DNA of 35,250 nucleotides from Synechococcus sp. ARS1019 (GTDB taxonomy: Bacteria > Cyanobacteriota > Cyanobacteriia > PCC-6307 > Cyanobiaceae). The notes under the pieces are model-generated. The model was not told the DNA's origin. It ran no database searches and saw nothing but the letters and a program-made list of their open reading frames with translations. Positions 1 through 8,853 of this stretch are shown piece after piece (position 1 is the stretch's first letter; each line of letters begins with the position of its first letter). The stretch covers positions 11,914 to 47,163 of the forward strand of contig NZED01000038.1 in assembly GCA_002690325.1 (NCBI GenBank), written 5' to 3'. A program made the position numbers and the translations under genes.

Positions 1-230
1 GCCACGCCAGCCCGGTCACACAGCTGGCGTAAGTCGATGGCGACGGCCTCGCGTTGATACTGACCAGCGATCAGGCCGGGCACCATCCCCGAATAGAGCG
101 TGGTGCTGTTGCGGTTGATCAGGGTGATGAGTCCTGATGGCCGTTGGCGCGGTCGCATCGCCCAGCGCTTCAGCAATAAGGCATGGCTATGACCTCCGCC
201 AGCGAGCAGGATCGGCATCGCATCACTCAT
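1..230 (-). CDS. selD: N-terminal part of FAD/NAD(P)-binding oxidoreductase, probably the fusion form of selenide, water dikinase (partial)
   Basis: Only the first 76 codons are present; the gene continues past the left edge. The protein begins MSDAMPILLAGGGHSHALLL. This is a dinucleotide-binding Rossmann start with a GGGHSHA loop, followed by a segment with LYSGMVPGLIAGQY that is typical of NDH-2-like flavoproteins. From family knowledge, marine Synechococcus and some other bacteria fuse this kind of oxidoreductase to the N-terminus of SelD, which makes selenophosphate from selenide and ATP. The kinase half is outside the window, so the selD name is an inference; a free-standing NDH-2-like dehydrogenase is the alternative. 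The ATG overlaps the galE stop by four bases (ATGA), which suggests translational coupling with galE. Confidence 0.6.
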   Translation of the reverse strand, partial: MSDAMPILLAGGGHSHALLLKRWAMRPRQRPSGLITLINRNSTTLYSGMVPGLIAGQYQREAVAIDLRQLCDRAGV

Positions 231-1261
231 TCCCCCCGATAGCCCATGGGATTGGCCTGTTGCCATGCCCAGCCGTCACGGCACATGTCATCCAGTGTGC
301 GGGTCGCAGTCCAGCCCAAAGTGTCTTTTGCTTTTAGCGGGCATGCTTCCAGTTTTGGCACATCACCTGGCCGTCGCGGAACGACCTTGTAGGGGATGGT
401 GATTCCGGTAGCGCGCTCGAAGCCGTGCACCACCTCGAGAACTGAAAGTCCATGCCCTGTCCCAATGTTCAGGGTCAAGGTTGTGGGCCCTGCTTGCTTC
501 AGCAGATGATCCAGAGTCATTCCATGGGCTTCTGCGAGGTCCATCACGTGGAGATAGTCCCTGATGCCTGTGCCATCGGGCGTCGGGTAGTCATTCCCGA
601 AGATCTGAAGCTGGTCGCGACGCCCAGCTGCGACTTGGGTGATGAAAGGGAAGAGATTGTTGGGGATACCCAGGGGGTCTTCCCCGATTCGGCCGCTTGG
701 ATGAGCACCTACGGGATTGAAATAGCGCAGGCTGGCAATCCGCCAGGCTCCATTTCTGCCTAGAGCGCTGAGCATTTGCTCGACTGCCAGCTTGGTTTGG
801 GCATAAGGGTGAATCGGTGCCGTCGGTGTTTGCTCTCGTAAGGGAAAGATCTCCGGCTCGCCGTAGACCGTGGATGTACTGCTGAAAACCAGCGTTTTGC
901 AGCCGTGGCGTTCCATGGCCGCGGCGAGAACGCGACTGCCATTGACGTTCACGTCCCAATAACGGAGGGGGTCGCGCACTGATTCACCAACCGCTTTGAG
1001 TCCGGCGAAATGAATGACACCATCGATCGGCCCGTTGCTCTGAAAGGCGCGCTCCATGGCATCTGCGTCCCGCACATCACCTTCGACCAACTCCAGTGAT
1101 CCACTCCCGTTAGCGAGTTCCTCCACCCGCAGCAGTGCGTCGGGACTGCTGTTGTCGAAGTTGTCCAAGATCACCAGGGAGTGACCTTGCTCCATCAGCC
1201 CCAAGGCGGTGTGACTGCCGATGAAGCCGGCACCGCCGGTGATCAGGAAGCGATGCCCCAC
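227..1261 (-). CDS. galE: UDP-glucose 4-epimerase
   Basis: This short-chain dehydrogenase/reductase-fold enzyme interconverts UDP-glucose and UDP-galactose in the cytoplasm using bound NAD. The N-terminus reads GHRFLITGGAGFIGSHTALG, with the GGAGFIG dinucleotide-binding loop. The catalytic pair lies in YAQTK (Tyr-x3-Lys), preceded by the SSTSTVYGEP serine region. RYFNPVGAHPSG and DYLHVMDLAEAH are characteristic GalE segments. I chose the GTG at 1261 because the conserved fold starts there. An in-frame ATG at 1336 would add about 25 unrelated residues and overlap the divergent gene at 1330. No strong Shine-Dalgarno sequence supports either start. The stop overlaps the start of the next gene by four bases. 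The product probably feeds surface polysaccharide synthesis together with the sugar-nucleotide genes further right. Confidence 0.9.
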   Translation of the reverse strand: MGHRFLITGGAGFIGSHTALGLMEQGHSLVILDNFDNSSPDALLRVEELANGSGSLELVEGDVRDADAMERAFQSNGPIDGVIHFAGLKAVGESVRDPLRYWDVNVNGSRVLAAAMERHGCKTLVFSSTSTVYGEPEIFPLREQTPTAPIHPYAQTKLAVEQMLSALGRNGAWRIASLRYFNPVGAHPSGRIGEDPLGIPNNLFPFITQVAAGRRDQLQIFGNDYPTPDGTGIRDYLHVMDLAEAHGMTLDHLLKQAGPTTLTLNIGTGHGLSVLEVVHGFERATGITIPYKVVPRRPGDVPKLEACPLKAKDTLGWTATRTLDDMCRDGWAWQQANPMGYRGE

Positions 1262-1329
1262 GTGGATGGTGTGCTGGTGAAAGCAATTCTGCTGGAGGTT
1301 GGCGAATCCGCTTTTGACGTGGTCTGCTA

Positions 1330-2163
1330 ATGCCAAAGATGGATAGGCTCGTGGCCACCAACGATTCGATCACTGAGCTCAAACGTGTGATCGGCCCCGA
1401 GGGGCGTGCCCTTCTTCAGCGCCATCAGTTGTTGACTCCTCTGGTGCAGCAATTAGTGATTCGGGATGCCATTGCTGAAACATCGGTGGACCCGCTGGCA
1501 TTGGATCAGGCCAAGTTGGAGTTGCTGACCGATCGTGGCTATGAGTCTCTTGATCAGTGGCCTGAGGCTTTGCAAGAACTCGGCCATTCTGAGGAGATTG
1601 TTCTCGAGCAGATCAGCCGTGGGCTGAAGTTGAAAGCCACCATGCGCGAAGAGTTTGCAGCGAAGGCTGAGGCTCGTTTTTTGCAGAGGAAGAACGAACT
1701 TGATCAGGTGGTATACAGCCTTCTGCGCCTTGAAAATCGCTTTCTGGCGCAAGAGCTTTATCTCCAGATTGAGTCCGGTGAATCGAATTTTGCTGACCTT
1801 GCCAAACGTTATGCCGAGGGGCCTGAACGGAACACCAACGGCATCGTGGGCCCTGTCCCCTTAACCCAGGCTCACCCTGCCCTCGTCGAGAAACTACGGG
1901 TGTCCCAACCGGGAGTCCTGCAGGAGCCGTTTCGAATCTCTGATTGGTGGCTTGTGGTCCGATTGGAACGCTATTCCCCGGCCACATTCACGGATGCGAT
2001 TTCCGATCAAATGTGCAGGGAGATGTTTGATGAGTGGATTGAGGAGCTCACCGCCACTAGCTTGAGCCGGCTTAGCGGAAGCTCCGAAGTTCAGTACAGC
2101 GATGACGCAGTCTCCGCCGTTTCCCCTGCTGAGGCATCCGGCCTTTCAGAATCTCAGCCCTGA
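1330..2163 (+). CDS. Parvulin-type peptidylprolyl isomerase (PpiC/SurA-like), apparently cytosolic
   Basis: The 277-residue protein has an alpha-helical N-terminal part (about 20-120) and a parvulin-like domain at about 128-222. Recognisable features are a helix leading to SGESNFADLAKRYAEGPE, a GIVGPVPL strand, and the ending EPFRISDWWLVVRLERYSPA. Such domains isomerise prolyl bonds or act as chaperones. SurA and PpiC relatives normally carry a signal peptide or membrane anchor. Here the N-terminus (MPKMDRLVATNDSI) is charged and shows neither, so a cytosolic location is likely. The last 62 bases overlap the downstream exporter gene, implying co-translation. I infer that it keeps or presents the exporter's substrate in a secretion-competent state. 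A second in-frame ATG at 1339 is an equally possible start. The C-terminus (about 250-277) is low-complexity, rich in Ser and Ala. Confidence 0.78.
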   Translation: MPKMDRLVATNDSITELKRVIGPEGRALLQRHQLLTPLVQQLVIRDAIAETSVDPLALDQAKLELLTDRGYESLDQWPEALQELGHSEEIVLEQISRGLKLKATMREEFAAKAEARFLQRKNELDQVVYSLLRLENRFLAQELYLQIESGESNFADLAKRYAEGPERNTNGIVGPVPLTQAHPALVEKLRVSQPGVLQEPFRISDWWLVVRLERYSPATFTDAISDQMCREMFDEWIEELTATSLSRLSGSSEVQYSDDAVSAVSPAEASGLSESQP

Positions 2164-5062
2164 GGGGGCTGAGATTCTCCAAAAGTCCTCGCGGTTCCTC
2201 CGTTTCGAACTGGGGCAGCAGATGTCTGCTCCGGAATCGATCCCAGCCAACATTTTGGTCCTTCTTCAGGGCCAAGCTCGGCTGGTGTCTCGCCATCACG
2301 GCCGGCTCACCACGGTCGGCAAGTTTGGCCCCGGAAGTGTGATCGGTGCCGCGAGCTTGCTTTGCGGCAAGGCCTGCGAAAACGTTGTTGCTTCGGAGGA
2401 GGCAACGGCTTGCGCTCTTGCTGATGAGGTGTGGACCGAGCTTTATGCCTCCGAGATCAGCTTTCGCCGCTGGTGTGACAATCAGGTCTGGCCACAGGAG
2501 CTGTTGCAGCTGATTGAAGCGCTGCGTCAGAACAGTCCGGACGCCACAACTTCATCCGTTGAATTGCTTGAGCAAGGGTTGTCCGTTGCCGTGCACTGTG
2601 CTCCTGAGCAAGGCACGATTGATGCGGAGCTGGCATCAGGTAAAAGGATTTATCTCAGTTCTGAGGCGGGTGATCGCTCGATTGGGCAGCTGATCTCCAG
2701 CCCAGATGATTTGTCTGAAACGCAACGCTTCAACCCAAGGCTGATTGCGCTACCCCAGGAGTTCTTGGATGTAGTGCAAGCTTCCGTCGCGCTGGTGCCG
2801 ACGGAGGTTGTTGATGAGGAGCAGTCCCACGACAGTGCTCTTGAGGCTTTCGGTTCCATCACCGATGCGGAGACCCTGCCACCAGTCAGTCAGTACAGCC
2901 CGGAACGCAATGTTGTTGACAGCCTGCGGTTGATTCGCGGCGAAGGTCCGTTGCAGGAAACGCTGGCGTGTTTCCAGATGCTGGCCCAGCTGTTAAAGCT
3001 GCCTTTCCGCCGCGACTCGATCGACAAGGTGTTGCAAGACAACTTGCGTCGGGGCTTGAAGCCCACATTGCAACTGTGTGGTCAGCTGGCGGCCAGCCTT
3101 GGTTTGCATGTGATGGCAGCGAAGGTTCCTGCATCAGCGGGCACGCGTTTGCAGGTGCCATCGATGCTCCCCTGGGCTGGTGGCTTCGCTCTTGTTGTCG
3201 CGAGCAATGAGCGCGGCCTCACCCTCGCGTCGCCGAGTCAAGGAATTGTCAGCCTTGGTCCGGATGATTTCGACGACAGCTTTCCCGAAGGGATTGAGCT
3301 GCTTTTAATGGAGCGCTCCAATGCCACCCCCGATCAGAAATTCGGTCCGGGTTGGTTTTGGCCAGCTCTGAAGCGCTACCGCGGCGTCTTAACTCAGGTT
3401 CTGGCCGCCAGTTTTGTTGTTCAGTTGTTCACGCTGGCCAACCCGTTGCTGATCCAGGTGATCATCGACAAGGTGATCAGCCAGCGCAGCCTCGACACGT
3501 TGCAAGTGCTGGGGATCGCACTGGTTGTGGTCACCATTCTTGAGGGTGTCTTGGGAAGCCTCAAGACGTTCCTTTTTGCTGAAACCACGAACCGAATTGA
3601 CCAACGCCTCGGCGCTGAGGTGATCGATCACCTGCTTCGTTTGCCTCTCGGTTATTTCGATCGCCGCCCGGTTGGTGAACTCGGAACCCGCGTGGCTGAG
3701 CTCGAGAAGATCCGCAACTTCCTGACTGGTCAGGCCCTCACCACCATCCTCGACGCGGCCTTTTCGGTGATTTACATCCTGGTGATGGTGGTTTACAGCT
3801 GGCTTCTCACCTTGATTGCCTTGTCTGTGCTGCCGATTCAGGTCGGCCTCACGGTTCTTGGTGCACCTCTGTTCCGTCGTCAGTTCCGCGCGGCGGCTGA
3901 AGAGAACGCCAAGACGCAAAGCCACCTCGTTGAAGTTCTCACCGGGATTCAGACGGTGAAGGCTCAAAACGTTGAGATGGTGAGTCGGTGGCGTTGGCAG
4001 GAGTTCTATTCCGCTTACATCGCCAAGACGTTCGAAAAGACCATTACAGGTACGGCGCTGACGCAGACCAGTCAGGTGCTTCAGAAGATTTCTCAGCTGA
4101 TGGTGCTGTGGATTGGCGCTTCTCTGGTGTTGCAGGGTGAGCTCACCCTCGGTCAGTTGATCGCTTTCCGAATCATTTCTGGATACGTAACACAGCCACT
4201 GCTGCGGCTGTCGACGATTTGGCAAAACATCCAGGAATTGCGCGTCAGCTTCGAGCGTCTCGCCGATGTGATCGATACACCGGAGGAATCCGATGAAGTC
4301 GATAAATCCAAAGTGATGTTGCCCCCCATTCAGGGAGCTGTTTCTTTCGAGAAATTGTCCTTTCGGTTCCGGCCAGGTCAGCCAGAGGTTCTCAAGGATG
4401 TGAATTTAGAGATTCCTGCAGGTACCTTCGTTGGCATTGTCGGTCAGAGCGGCAGTGGCAAAAGCACCTTGATGAAGTTGTTACCGCGCCTGTATGAACC
4501 GGGGGAAGGCCGAATCCTGATTGACGGCTATGACATCGCCAAGGTTGAGCTCTATTCCCTGCGTCGTCAGATTGGCATCGTTCCGCAGGATCCCTTGTTG
4601 TTCAGCGGAACTGTCAGTGAAAACATCGCTTTGACCAACCCTGAGGCATCGAGCGAAGAGATCATTCGTGCCGCTCGACTGGCCAATGCCCATGACTTCA
4701 TCATGGAATTGCCGAGTGGTTACAGCACTCCAGTTGGCGAGCGTGGTGCTGCGTTAAGTGGTGGACAACGCCAGCGCGTTGCGATTGCTCGTACGTTGCT
4801 CAGTAATCCGAAATTGTTGGTGATGGATGAAGCCACCAGCGCCTTGGATTACGAGACGGAACGCAAAGTTTGCGACAACCTTTTGGAGAATCTCAATGAT
4901 CAGACTGTCTTTTTTATTACCCATCGACTCTCGACGATTCGGCAGGCCGATTTAATCGTGATGCTGCACCAGGGTGCAGTTGTTGAAATAGGTACTCATG
5001 ATCAGTTGATGCAACATCGCGGCCGTTATTACGCCCTTTATCGCCAGCAGGACAGCAACTAA
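2102..5062 (+). CDS. Type I secretion ABC transporter, HlyB-like, with N-terminal cNMP-binding-like and degenerate C39-like domains
   Basis: This 986-residue inner-membrane exporter has four parts. A cyclic-nucleotide-binding-like beta barrel occupies about 20-135 (ILVLLQGQARLVSR, then FGPGSVIGAASLL). A C39 peptidase-like domain lies at about 275-410. A six-helix exporter membrane domain runs from about 420 to 700. The ATPase domain ends the protein, with Walker A GQSGSGKSTL near 780, signature LSGGQRQR near 885 and Walker B LLVMDEATSALD near 905. The C39-like domain lacks the catalytic Cys, His and Asp expected in leader-cleaving transporters. This resembles HlyB and suggests export of substrates with an uncleaved C-terminal signal. 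The start overlaps the isomerase gene, and the stop shares one base with the ATG of the adaptor gene. No substrate gene or TolC gene is in the window. Confidence 0.9.
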   Translation: MTQSPPFPLLRHPAFQNLSPEGAEILQKSSRFLRFELGQQMSAPESIPANILVLLQGQARLVSRHHGRLTTVGKFGPGSVIGAASLLCGKACENVVASEEATACALADEVWTELYASEISFRRWCDNQVWPQELLQLIEALRQNSPDATTSSVELLEQGLSVAVHCAPEQGTIDAELASGKRIYLSSEAGDRSIGQLISSPDDLSETQRFNPRLIALPQEFLDVVQASVALVPTEVVDEEQSHDSALEAFGSITDAETLPPVSQYSPERNVVDSLRLIRGEGPLQETLACFQMLAQLLKLPFRRDSIDKVLQDNLRRGLKPTLQLCGQLAASLGLHVMAAKVPASAGTRLQVPSMLPWAGGFALVVASNERGLTLASPSQGIVSLGPDDFDDSFPEGIELLLMERSNATPDQKFGPGWFWPALKRYRGVLTQVLAASFVVQLFTLANPLLIQVIIDKVISQRSLDTLQVLGIALVVVTILEGVLGSLKTFLFAETTNRIDQRLGAEVIDHLLRLPLGYFDRRPVGELGTRVAELEKIRNFLTGQALTTILDAAFSVIYILVMVVYSWLLTLIALSVLPIQVGLTVLGAPLFRRQFRAAAEENAKTQSHLVEVLTGIQTVKAQNVEMVSRWRWQEFYSAYIAKTFEKTITGTALTQTSQVLQKISQLMVLWIGASLVLQGELTLGQLIAFRIISGYVTQPLLRLSTIWQNIQELRVSFERLADVIDTPEESDEVDKSKVMLPPIQGAVSFEKLSFRFRPGQPEVLKDVNLEIPAGTFVGIVGQSGSGKSTLMKLLPRLYEPGEGRILIDGYDIAKVELYSLRRQIGIVPQDPLLFSGTVSENIALTNPEASSEEIIRAARLANAHDFIMELPSGYSTPVGERGAALSGGQRQRVAIARTLLSNPKLLVMDEATSALDYETERKVCDNLLENLNDQTVFFITHRLSTIRQADLIVMLHQGAVVEIGTHDQLMQHRGRYYALYRQQDSN

Positions 5063-6267
5063 TGATGAAACTCAATCCATTTAAAAAACTCTTGTCAGCT
5101 GTTTCTCCTGCTGTTAAACAGGATTCATCTGCTTTTGCTAAGTACGACGAATCAGTCCTTCAGCAGGGCCGTTTTTGGATGCGGACTGTCACGTGGACCT
5201 TGATTGGGACGACGGTTTTTGGTGTTGGTTGGTTGGCTCTGGCAAGGACAGAAGAAATTGTTGTTGCGGCTGGAAAGCTGGAGCCGATTGGTTCGGTGAA
5301 GGACATCCAGATGCCGGTCGGCGGGGTTGCTGATTCGATCCTGGTTAAGGAGGGTCAGCGTGTCTCTGCGGGGGATGTGTTGATGAGGCTGGATACCGAA
5401 GCCAGTGAAGAGCAGCGTAAAAGCTTGGAAAAAACGATGTCTTTAAAAGAAGAGCAGCTCACACTCAAAGATCAGGAAAAGCAGCGCTATCTGCAGGTGA
5501 ATGAGGCCGAAGTGGTGATGCTTGAGAAGAATCTCGTGCTTGCTGAAACGATCCTGGGGCGATACGAGCAATTGGTTTTGCAAGGTGCTTCTCCGGAGTT
5601 GCAGCTCCTTCAGCAGCGCAATCAGGTGGAGGAGACCCGGGGGCGTTTGCTTCAGACCAGAGCTGATCGCCTCCGGCAACTCTCCGTGCTCGATCAGCAG
5701 ACAGCTGAGTTGAGTTCTGAGTTGGCTGATCTTCGGGGTCGCCTCGCGGAAAACCGTGTGACGCTTCGCTATCAGACTTTGAAATCCCCAGTGGATGGCG
5801 TGGTGTTCGACCTCAAGCCAACCTCGTCTGGCTACACCGCCCAGTCCACCGAGACCGTGATGAAGGTTGTCCCGCTGGGTTCTCTCGAAGCCAATGTTGA
5901 AGTCCCAAGTAACAAGATTGGTTTTGTCACCTTGCCCCAAGGATGCCCGGAACAGCAGACACGCTGCATGGATGCGGACATCAGCATTGATTCTTTCCCG
6001 GCCACCGACTTTGGAGTGCTCAAGGGCAAGGTGATCAAGATCAGTTCGGATGCTTTGCCACCGGATCAGATTGAACAGCGTGAGCAGCTCAGTTTCCCGG
6101 TCACGATCGCATTGGACTCTCAGCAATTGTCGCTGCGCAGTGGCGAAATGCTGAATCTGCAAGTGGGAATGAGCTTGACGGCGAATATCAAGTTGCGCAA
6201 GGTGTCGTATCTACAATTGTTGCTTGGTGAATTCCAGGATCGCGCGGAATCTCTTCAGCGCATCTAG
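5062..6267 (+). CDS. HlyD-family membrane fusion protein (type I secretion periplasmic adaptor)
   Basis: The 401-residue protein has a cytosolic tail of about 45 residues and one membrane helix (TLIGTTVFGVGWLALA). A barrel-sandwich (lipoyl-like) half follows, with PVGGVADSILVKEGQRVSAG. A long coiled coil rich in Glu, Gln and Leu spans about 110-235. The second lipoyl half contains LKSPVDGVVFDLKPTSSGY, and a C-terminal beta domain ends in a hydrophobic stretch. These are the standard parts of an HlyD adaptor, which links the inner-membrane ABC exporter to an outer-membrane TolC channel. The ATG overlaps the exporter stop by one base (TAATG), so the two proteins are almost certainly made together. 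The second codon is also ATG, so the exact start could be 5065. It belongs to the same transcription unit as the isomerase and exporter genes. Confidence 0.92.
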   Translation: MMKLNPFKKLLSAVSPAVKQDSSAFAKYDESVLQQGRFWMRTVTWTLIGTTVFGVGWLALARTEEIVVAAGKLEPIGSVKDIQMPVGGVADSILVKEGQRVSAGDVLMRLDTEASEEQRKSLEKTMSLKEEQLTLKDQEKQRYLQVNEAEVVMLEKNLVLAETILGRYEQLVLQGASPELQLLQQRNQVEETRGRLLQTRADRLRQLSVLDQQTAELSSELADLRGRLAENRVTLRYQTLKSPVDGVVFDLKPTSSGYTAQSTETVMKVVPLGSLEANVEVPSNKIGFVTLPQGCPEQQTRCMDADISIDSFPATDFGVLKGKVIKISSDALPPDQIEQREQLSFPVTIALDSQQLSLRSGEMLNLQVGMSLTANIKLRKVSYLQLLLGEFQDRAESLQRI

Positions 6268-6277
6268 TTGATTGACG

Positions 6278-7528
6278 ATGAAGTTGCTGTTTGTTCATCA
6301 GAACTTCCCTGGTCAATATCTTCATATTGTTCGGCGATTGGCTCGTATTGGTGGCCATCAGTTGGTTGCTCTTGGAATTAATCCGCTGGATCATGACCGA
6401 TTAATCCCAAAGGAACTGCAGTATTTTCGCTATCGACCGGAACGGGGAAATACTTCAAATATTCATCCATGGGTGCTTGAAACAGAAACAAAGATGATTC
6501 GTGGCGAGGCCTGTGCCGAAGCTGCTTACCAATTGAAGGTTCAGGGTTTTGCTCCTGATCTGATTTGTGCACACCCGGGATGGGGAGAAGCTTTGTTCTT
6601 GAGAACGATTTGGCCGGATGTGCCAATGCTTTGTTATCAGGAGTTTTTCTATAACGAAGCAGGGTTTGATTCGGGCTTTGATCCTGAGTTTGATGTCGAT
6701 CGTACTTGGCAAGATCAAGCGCGATTGATGGCAAAAAATGCTTACCTCTATTTAACACTTGAGCAGGCCACGTGGAATATATCGCCAACACATTTTCAGG
6801 CCAGTAGTTTCCCTGATCCTTGGCGTCAGAAGATCAGCGTGATTCACGATGGAATTGATCTCACGCTGGCCAAGCCCAGTTCCTCTCCGCCGCCGCTCAC
6901 CCTTCCAGACAGCACCGAGTTGTGTGCTGGAGATCAGACCATCACCTTTGTGAACCGCCGACTGGAGCCCTATCGGGGTTGTCACACATTTATTCGTGCA
7001 ATTCCAGAGCTGCAACGTCGTTGTCCAGACGCACGCATTGTTTTGGTCGGCAATCTCAAAGGCGTTAGCTATGGCGCTGAATGCCCCTCCGGCGAATGGA
7101 AAGACCGTTTTCTCGCCGAGATCGAAGGTCGATACGACCCCTCACGGGTGCACTTCACCGGTTCTCTCCCGTATTCCCAATTCATCCCGCTGCTTCAGCT
7201 CAGTGCTTGCCACGTGTATCTCACCTATCCGTTTGTGATGAGTTGGAGTTTGTTAGAGGCGATGGGTTGTGGATGTGCCGTCGTCGGTTCCGACACCGCT
7301 CCGGTGCATGAAGTGATCCGTGATGGTGAAAACGGGTTGCTGGTGGATTTCTTCTCACCCGCTGCCCTTGCCGAAGCGGTCGGAGAGTTGATTCATGACC
7401 GAGATCGGGCTCAGGCCTTTGGTGCAGCAGCACGTCGCACGGTGGAGGGCCGCTACGACATCAACAGCTGTGTGAGCCGTCAACTGGCCTTGATGGATCT
7501 CGTCGCAAACGGCAGCATCGGCGCTTAA
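6278..7528 (+). CDS. GT4-family glycosyltransferase
   Basis: This 416-residue GT-B-fold enzyme begins [14 protein letters not shown], the usual glycine-containing N-terminal loop. Its donor-binding C-terminal half contains [24 protein letters not shown] and HFTGSLPY. The family hallmark is present as [20 protein letters not shown] followed by [14 protein letters not shown] (the E-x7-E region). It should transfer a sugar from a nucleotide donor to a glycan or protein, but the acceptor cannot be read from sequence. It starts about 10 bases after the hlyD-like stop, so it is probably cotranscribed with the secretion genes. That would fit glycosylation of the secreted product or synthesis of an associated surface glycan. 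The first part of the gene (to about 6850) is noticeably more AT-rich than the second. A TTG at 6272 is an alternative start. Confidence 0.85.
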   Translation: MKLLFVHQNFPGQYLHIVRRLARIGGHQLVALGINPLDHDRLIPKELQYFRYRPERGNTSNIHPWVLETETKMIRGEACAEAAYQLKVQGFAPDLICAHPGWGEALFLRTIWPDVPMLCYQEFFYNEAGFDSGFDPEFDVDRTWQDQARLMAKNAYLYLTLEQATWNISPTHFQASSFPDPWRQKISVIHDGIDLTLAKPSSSPPPLTLPDSTELCAGDQTITFVNRRLEPYRGCHTFIRAIPELQRRCPDARIVLVGNLKGVSYGAECPSGEWKDRFLAEIEGRYDPSRVHFTGSLPYSQFIPLLQLSACHVYLTYPFVMSWSLLEAMGCGCAVVGSDTAPVHEVIRDGENGLLVDFFSPAALAEAVGELIHDRDRAQAFGAAARRTVEGRYDINSCVSRQLALMDLVANGSIGA

Positions 7529-7559
7529 CGGCAGACTGGCTCGGCTCCGAGCGCTTGTT

Positions 7560-8852
7560 GTGTCCCAGTTGCAGTGCCTGAGAGGCATGGTTGATCTGCT
7601 GCCAGCTGCCCTGCAGCGTTGGCAGGCGGTGGAGGCGGTGGCTCGGGGTCACTTTCAGCGGTCTGGTTTTGGCGAAATCCGGACGCCTCTTCTGGAAAGC
7701 ACAGATCTGTTTTGCCGTGGGATTGGCGAAGCCACCGATGTGGTCGGCAAGGAGATGTACAGCTTCTTGGACCGGGGGGAGCGTTCTTGCACCTTGCGGC
7801 CGGAGGGAACGGCATCCGTCGTTCGAGCGGCGATTCAACACGGGTTGCTCAGCCAGGGTGCCCAGAAGCTTTGGTACGCGGGCCCGATGTTCCGTTATGA
7901 GCGTCCTCAAGCCGGTCGTCAGCGCCAGTTTCATCAGATCGGCGTCGAGTGGCTGGGTGCGGAAAGTCCCCGCAGCGACGTGGAAGTGATCGCTTTGGCT
8001 TGGGATCTGCTTCAAGGATTGGGCATCGGCGGCTTACAGCTGGAACTCAACAGCCTCGGTTCAACAGACGATCGCCAGGCCTATCGAGATGCCTTGGTTG
8101 CCTGGCTAGAGGTGCGGGTGGATGCACTGGATGACGACTCCCGGTCCCGATTGTCGAGTAATCCTCTGCGCATCCTCGATTCCAAACATCCCTCCACGCA
8201 GGCTCTTCTGGAGGAGGCCCCAACCTTGGCCGATGCGCTCAGCCCGGCCAGTCGAGAGCGGTTTGAGCGGGTGCAGAGCGGTTTGTCTGCGTTGGGGATT
8301 CCTTATCGCTTAAATCCCCGTCTCGTGAGGGGCCTGGACTACTACAGCCATACTGCGTTTGAAATCACCAGCGATCAGCTTGGCGCCCAGGCGACGGTTT
8401 GCGGAGGCGGCCGCTACGACGGCCTGGTTGGGCAGTTGGGGGGACCAGCAACGCCGGCTGTGGGCTGGGCCCTGGGGATGGAGCGGCTGTTGTTGGTGCT
8501 GGAGGCTGCTGCCACCGCCGATCCGCAGGGCGTTGCAGCGCGTCTGACGGCTGGGGCGGTCCCTGCCGCCTACGTGGTGAACCGCGGCGAGCGCGCAGCT
8601 ATCGCGGCCCTGGGTCTTGCACGGGATCTACGCCGTGCTGAGCTGGCTATTGACTTGGACAGCAGCGGTGCTGCTTTTGGGAAGCAGTTCAAGCGAGCGG
8701 ATCGCTGTGGTGCACGCTGGGCGTTGATTCTTGGCGACGATGAGGTGGATCAGGGCATTGTGCGTTTGAAACGCCTGCAGGGTGAGCCGAAGGAGCAGAG
8801 CGTTGCGCTCACAGCGATCTCCGCGATTGTGGATACGCTTCGTTCCAGCTGA
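7560..8852 (+). CDS. hisS: Histidine--tRNA ligase
   Basis: This class II aminoacyl-tRNA synthetase charges tRNA-His. The 430-residue length is normal. The N-terminus [19 protein letters not shown] matches the HisRS start (usually RGTQDILP). Motif 2 appears as [20 protein letters not shown], and the histidine-binding segment as [15 protein letters not shown]. Motif 3 follows, with [11 protein letters not shown]. The C-terminal anticodon-binding domain covers about the last 100 residues. I use the GTG at 7560 as start because the conserved sequence begins eight codons later and no ATG lies upstream. Only one base separates its stop from the ATG of the UDP-glucuronate decarboxylase gene, so this housekeeping gene may drive or share transcription of the nucleotide-sugar operon. 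Confidence 0.95.
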   Translation: MSQLQCLRGMVDLLPAALQRWQAVEAVARGHFQRSGFGEIRTPLLESTDLFCRGIGEATDVVGKEMYSFLDRGERSCTLRPEGTASVVRAAIQHGLLSQGAQKLWYAGPMFRYERPQAGRQRQFHQIGVEWLGAESPRSDVEVIALAWDLLQGLGIGGLQLELNSLGSTDDRQAYRDALVAWLEVRVDALDDDSRSRLSSNPLRILDSKHPSTQALLEEAPTLADALSPASRERFERVQSGLSALGIPYRLNPRLVRGLDYYSHTAFEITSDQLGAQATVCGGGRYDGLVGQLGGPATPAVGWALGMERLLLVLEAAATADPQGVAARLTAGAVPAAYVVNRGERAAIAALGLARDLRRAELAIDLDSSGAAFGKQFKRADRCGARWALILGDDEVDQGIVRLKRLQGEPKEQSVALTAISAIVDTLRSS

Positions 8853-8853
8853 G

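Noticed and set aside
1262-1329. Promoter boxes between galE and the isomerase gene
   Set aside because: The best -10-like sequence (TGCTAA) almost touches the isomerase start codon, and no matching -35 box is at a suitable distance.
3389-4225. A 278-codon minus-strand frame opposite the exporter membrane domain
   Set aside because: The sense strand has intact transporter motifs throughout. The antisense translation is rich in Gln, His and Arg with no recognisable domain.
5443-6162. A 239-codon minus-strand frame opposite the hlyD-like gene
   Set aside because: It is a shadow of the coiled-coil coding region, with no plausible start signal and no family resemblance.
7539-7552. GCTCGG-CT-CCGAGC inverted repeat between the glycosyltransferase and hisS genes, considered as a terminator
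   Set aside because: The loop would be only two bases unless the stem is shortened, and no T run follows on the plus strand, so intrinsic termination is not supported.
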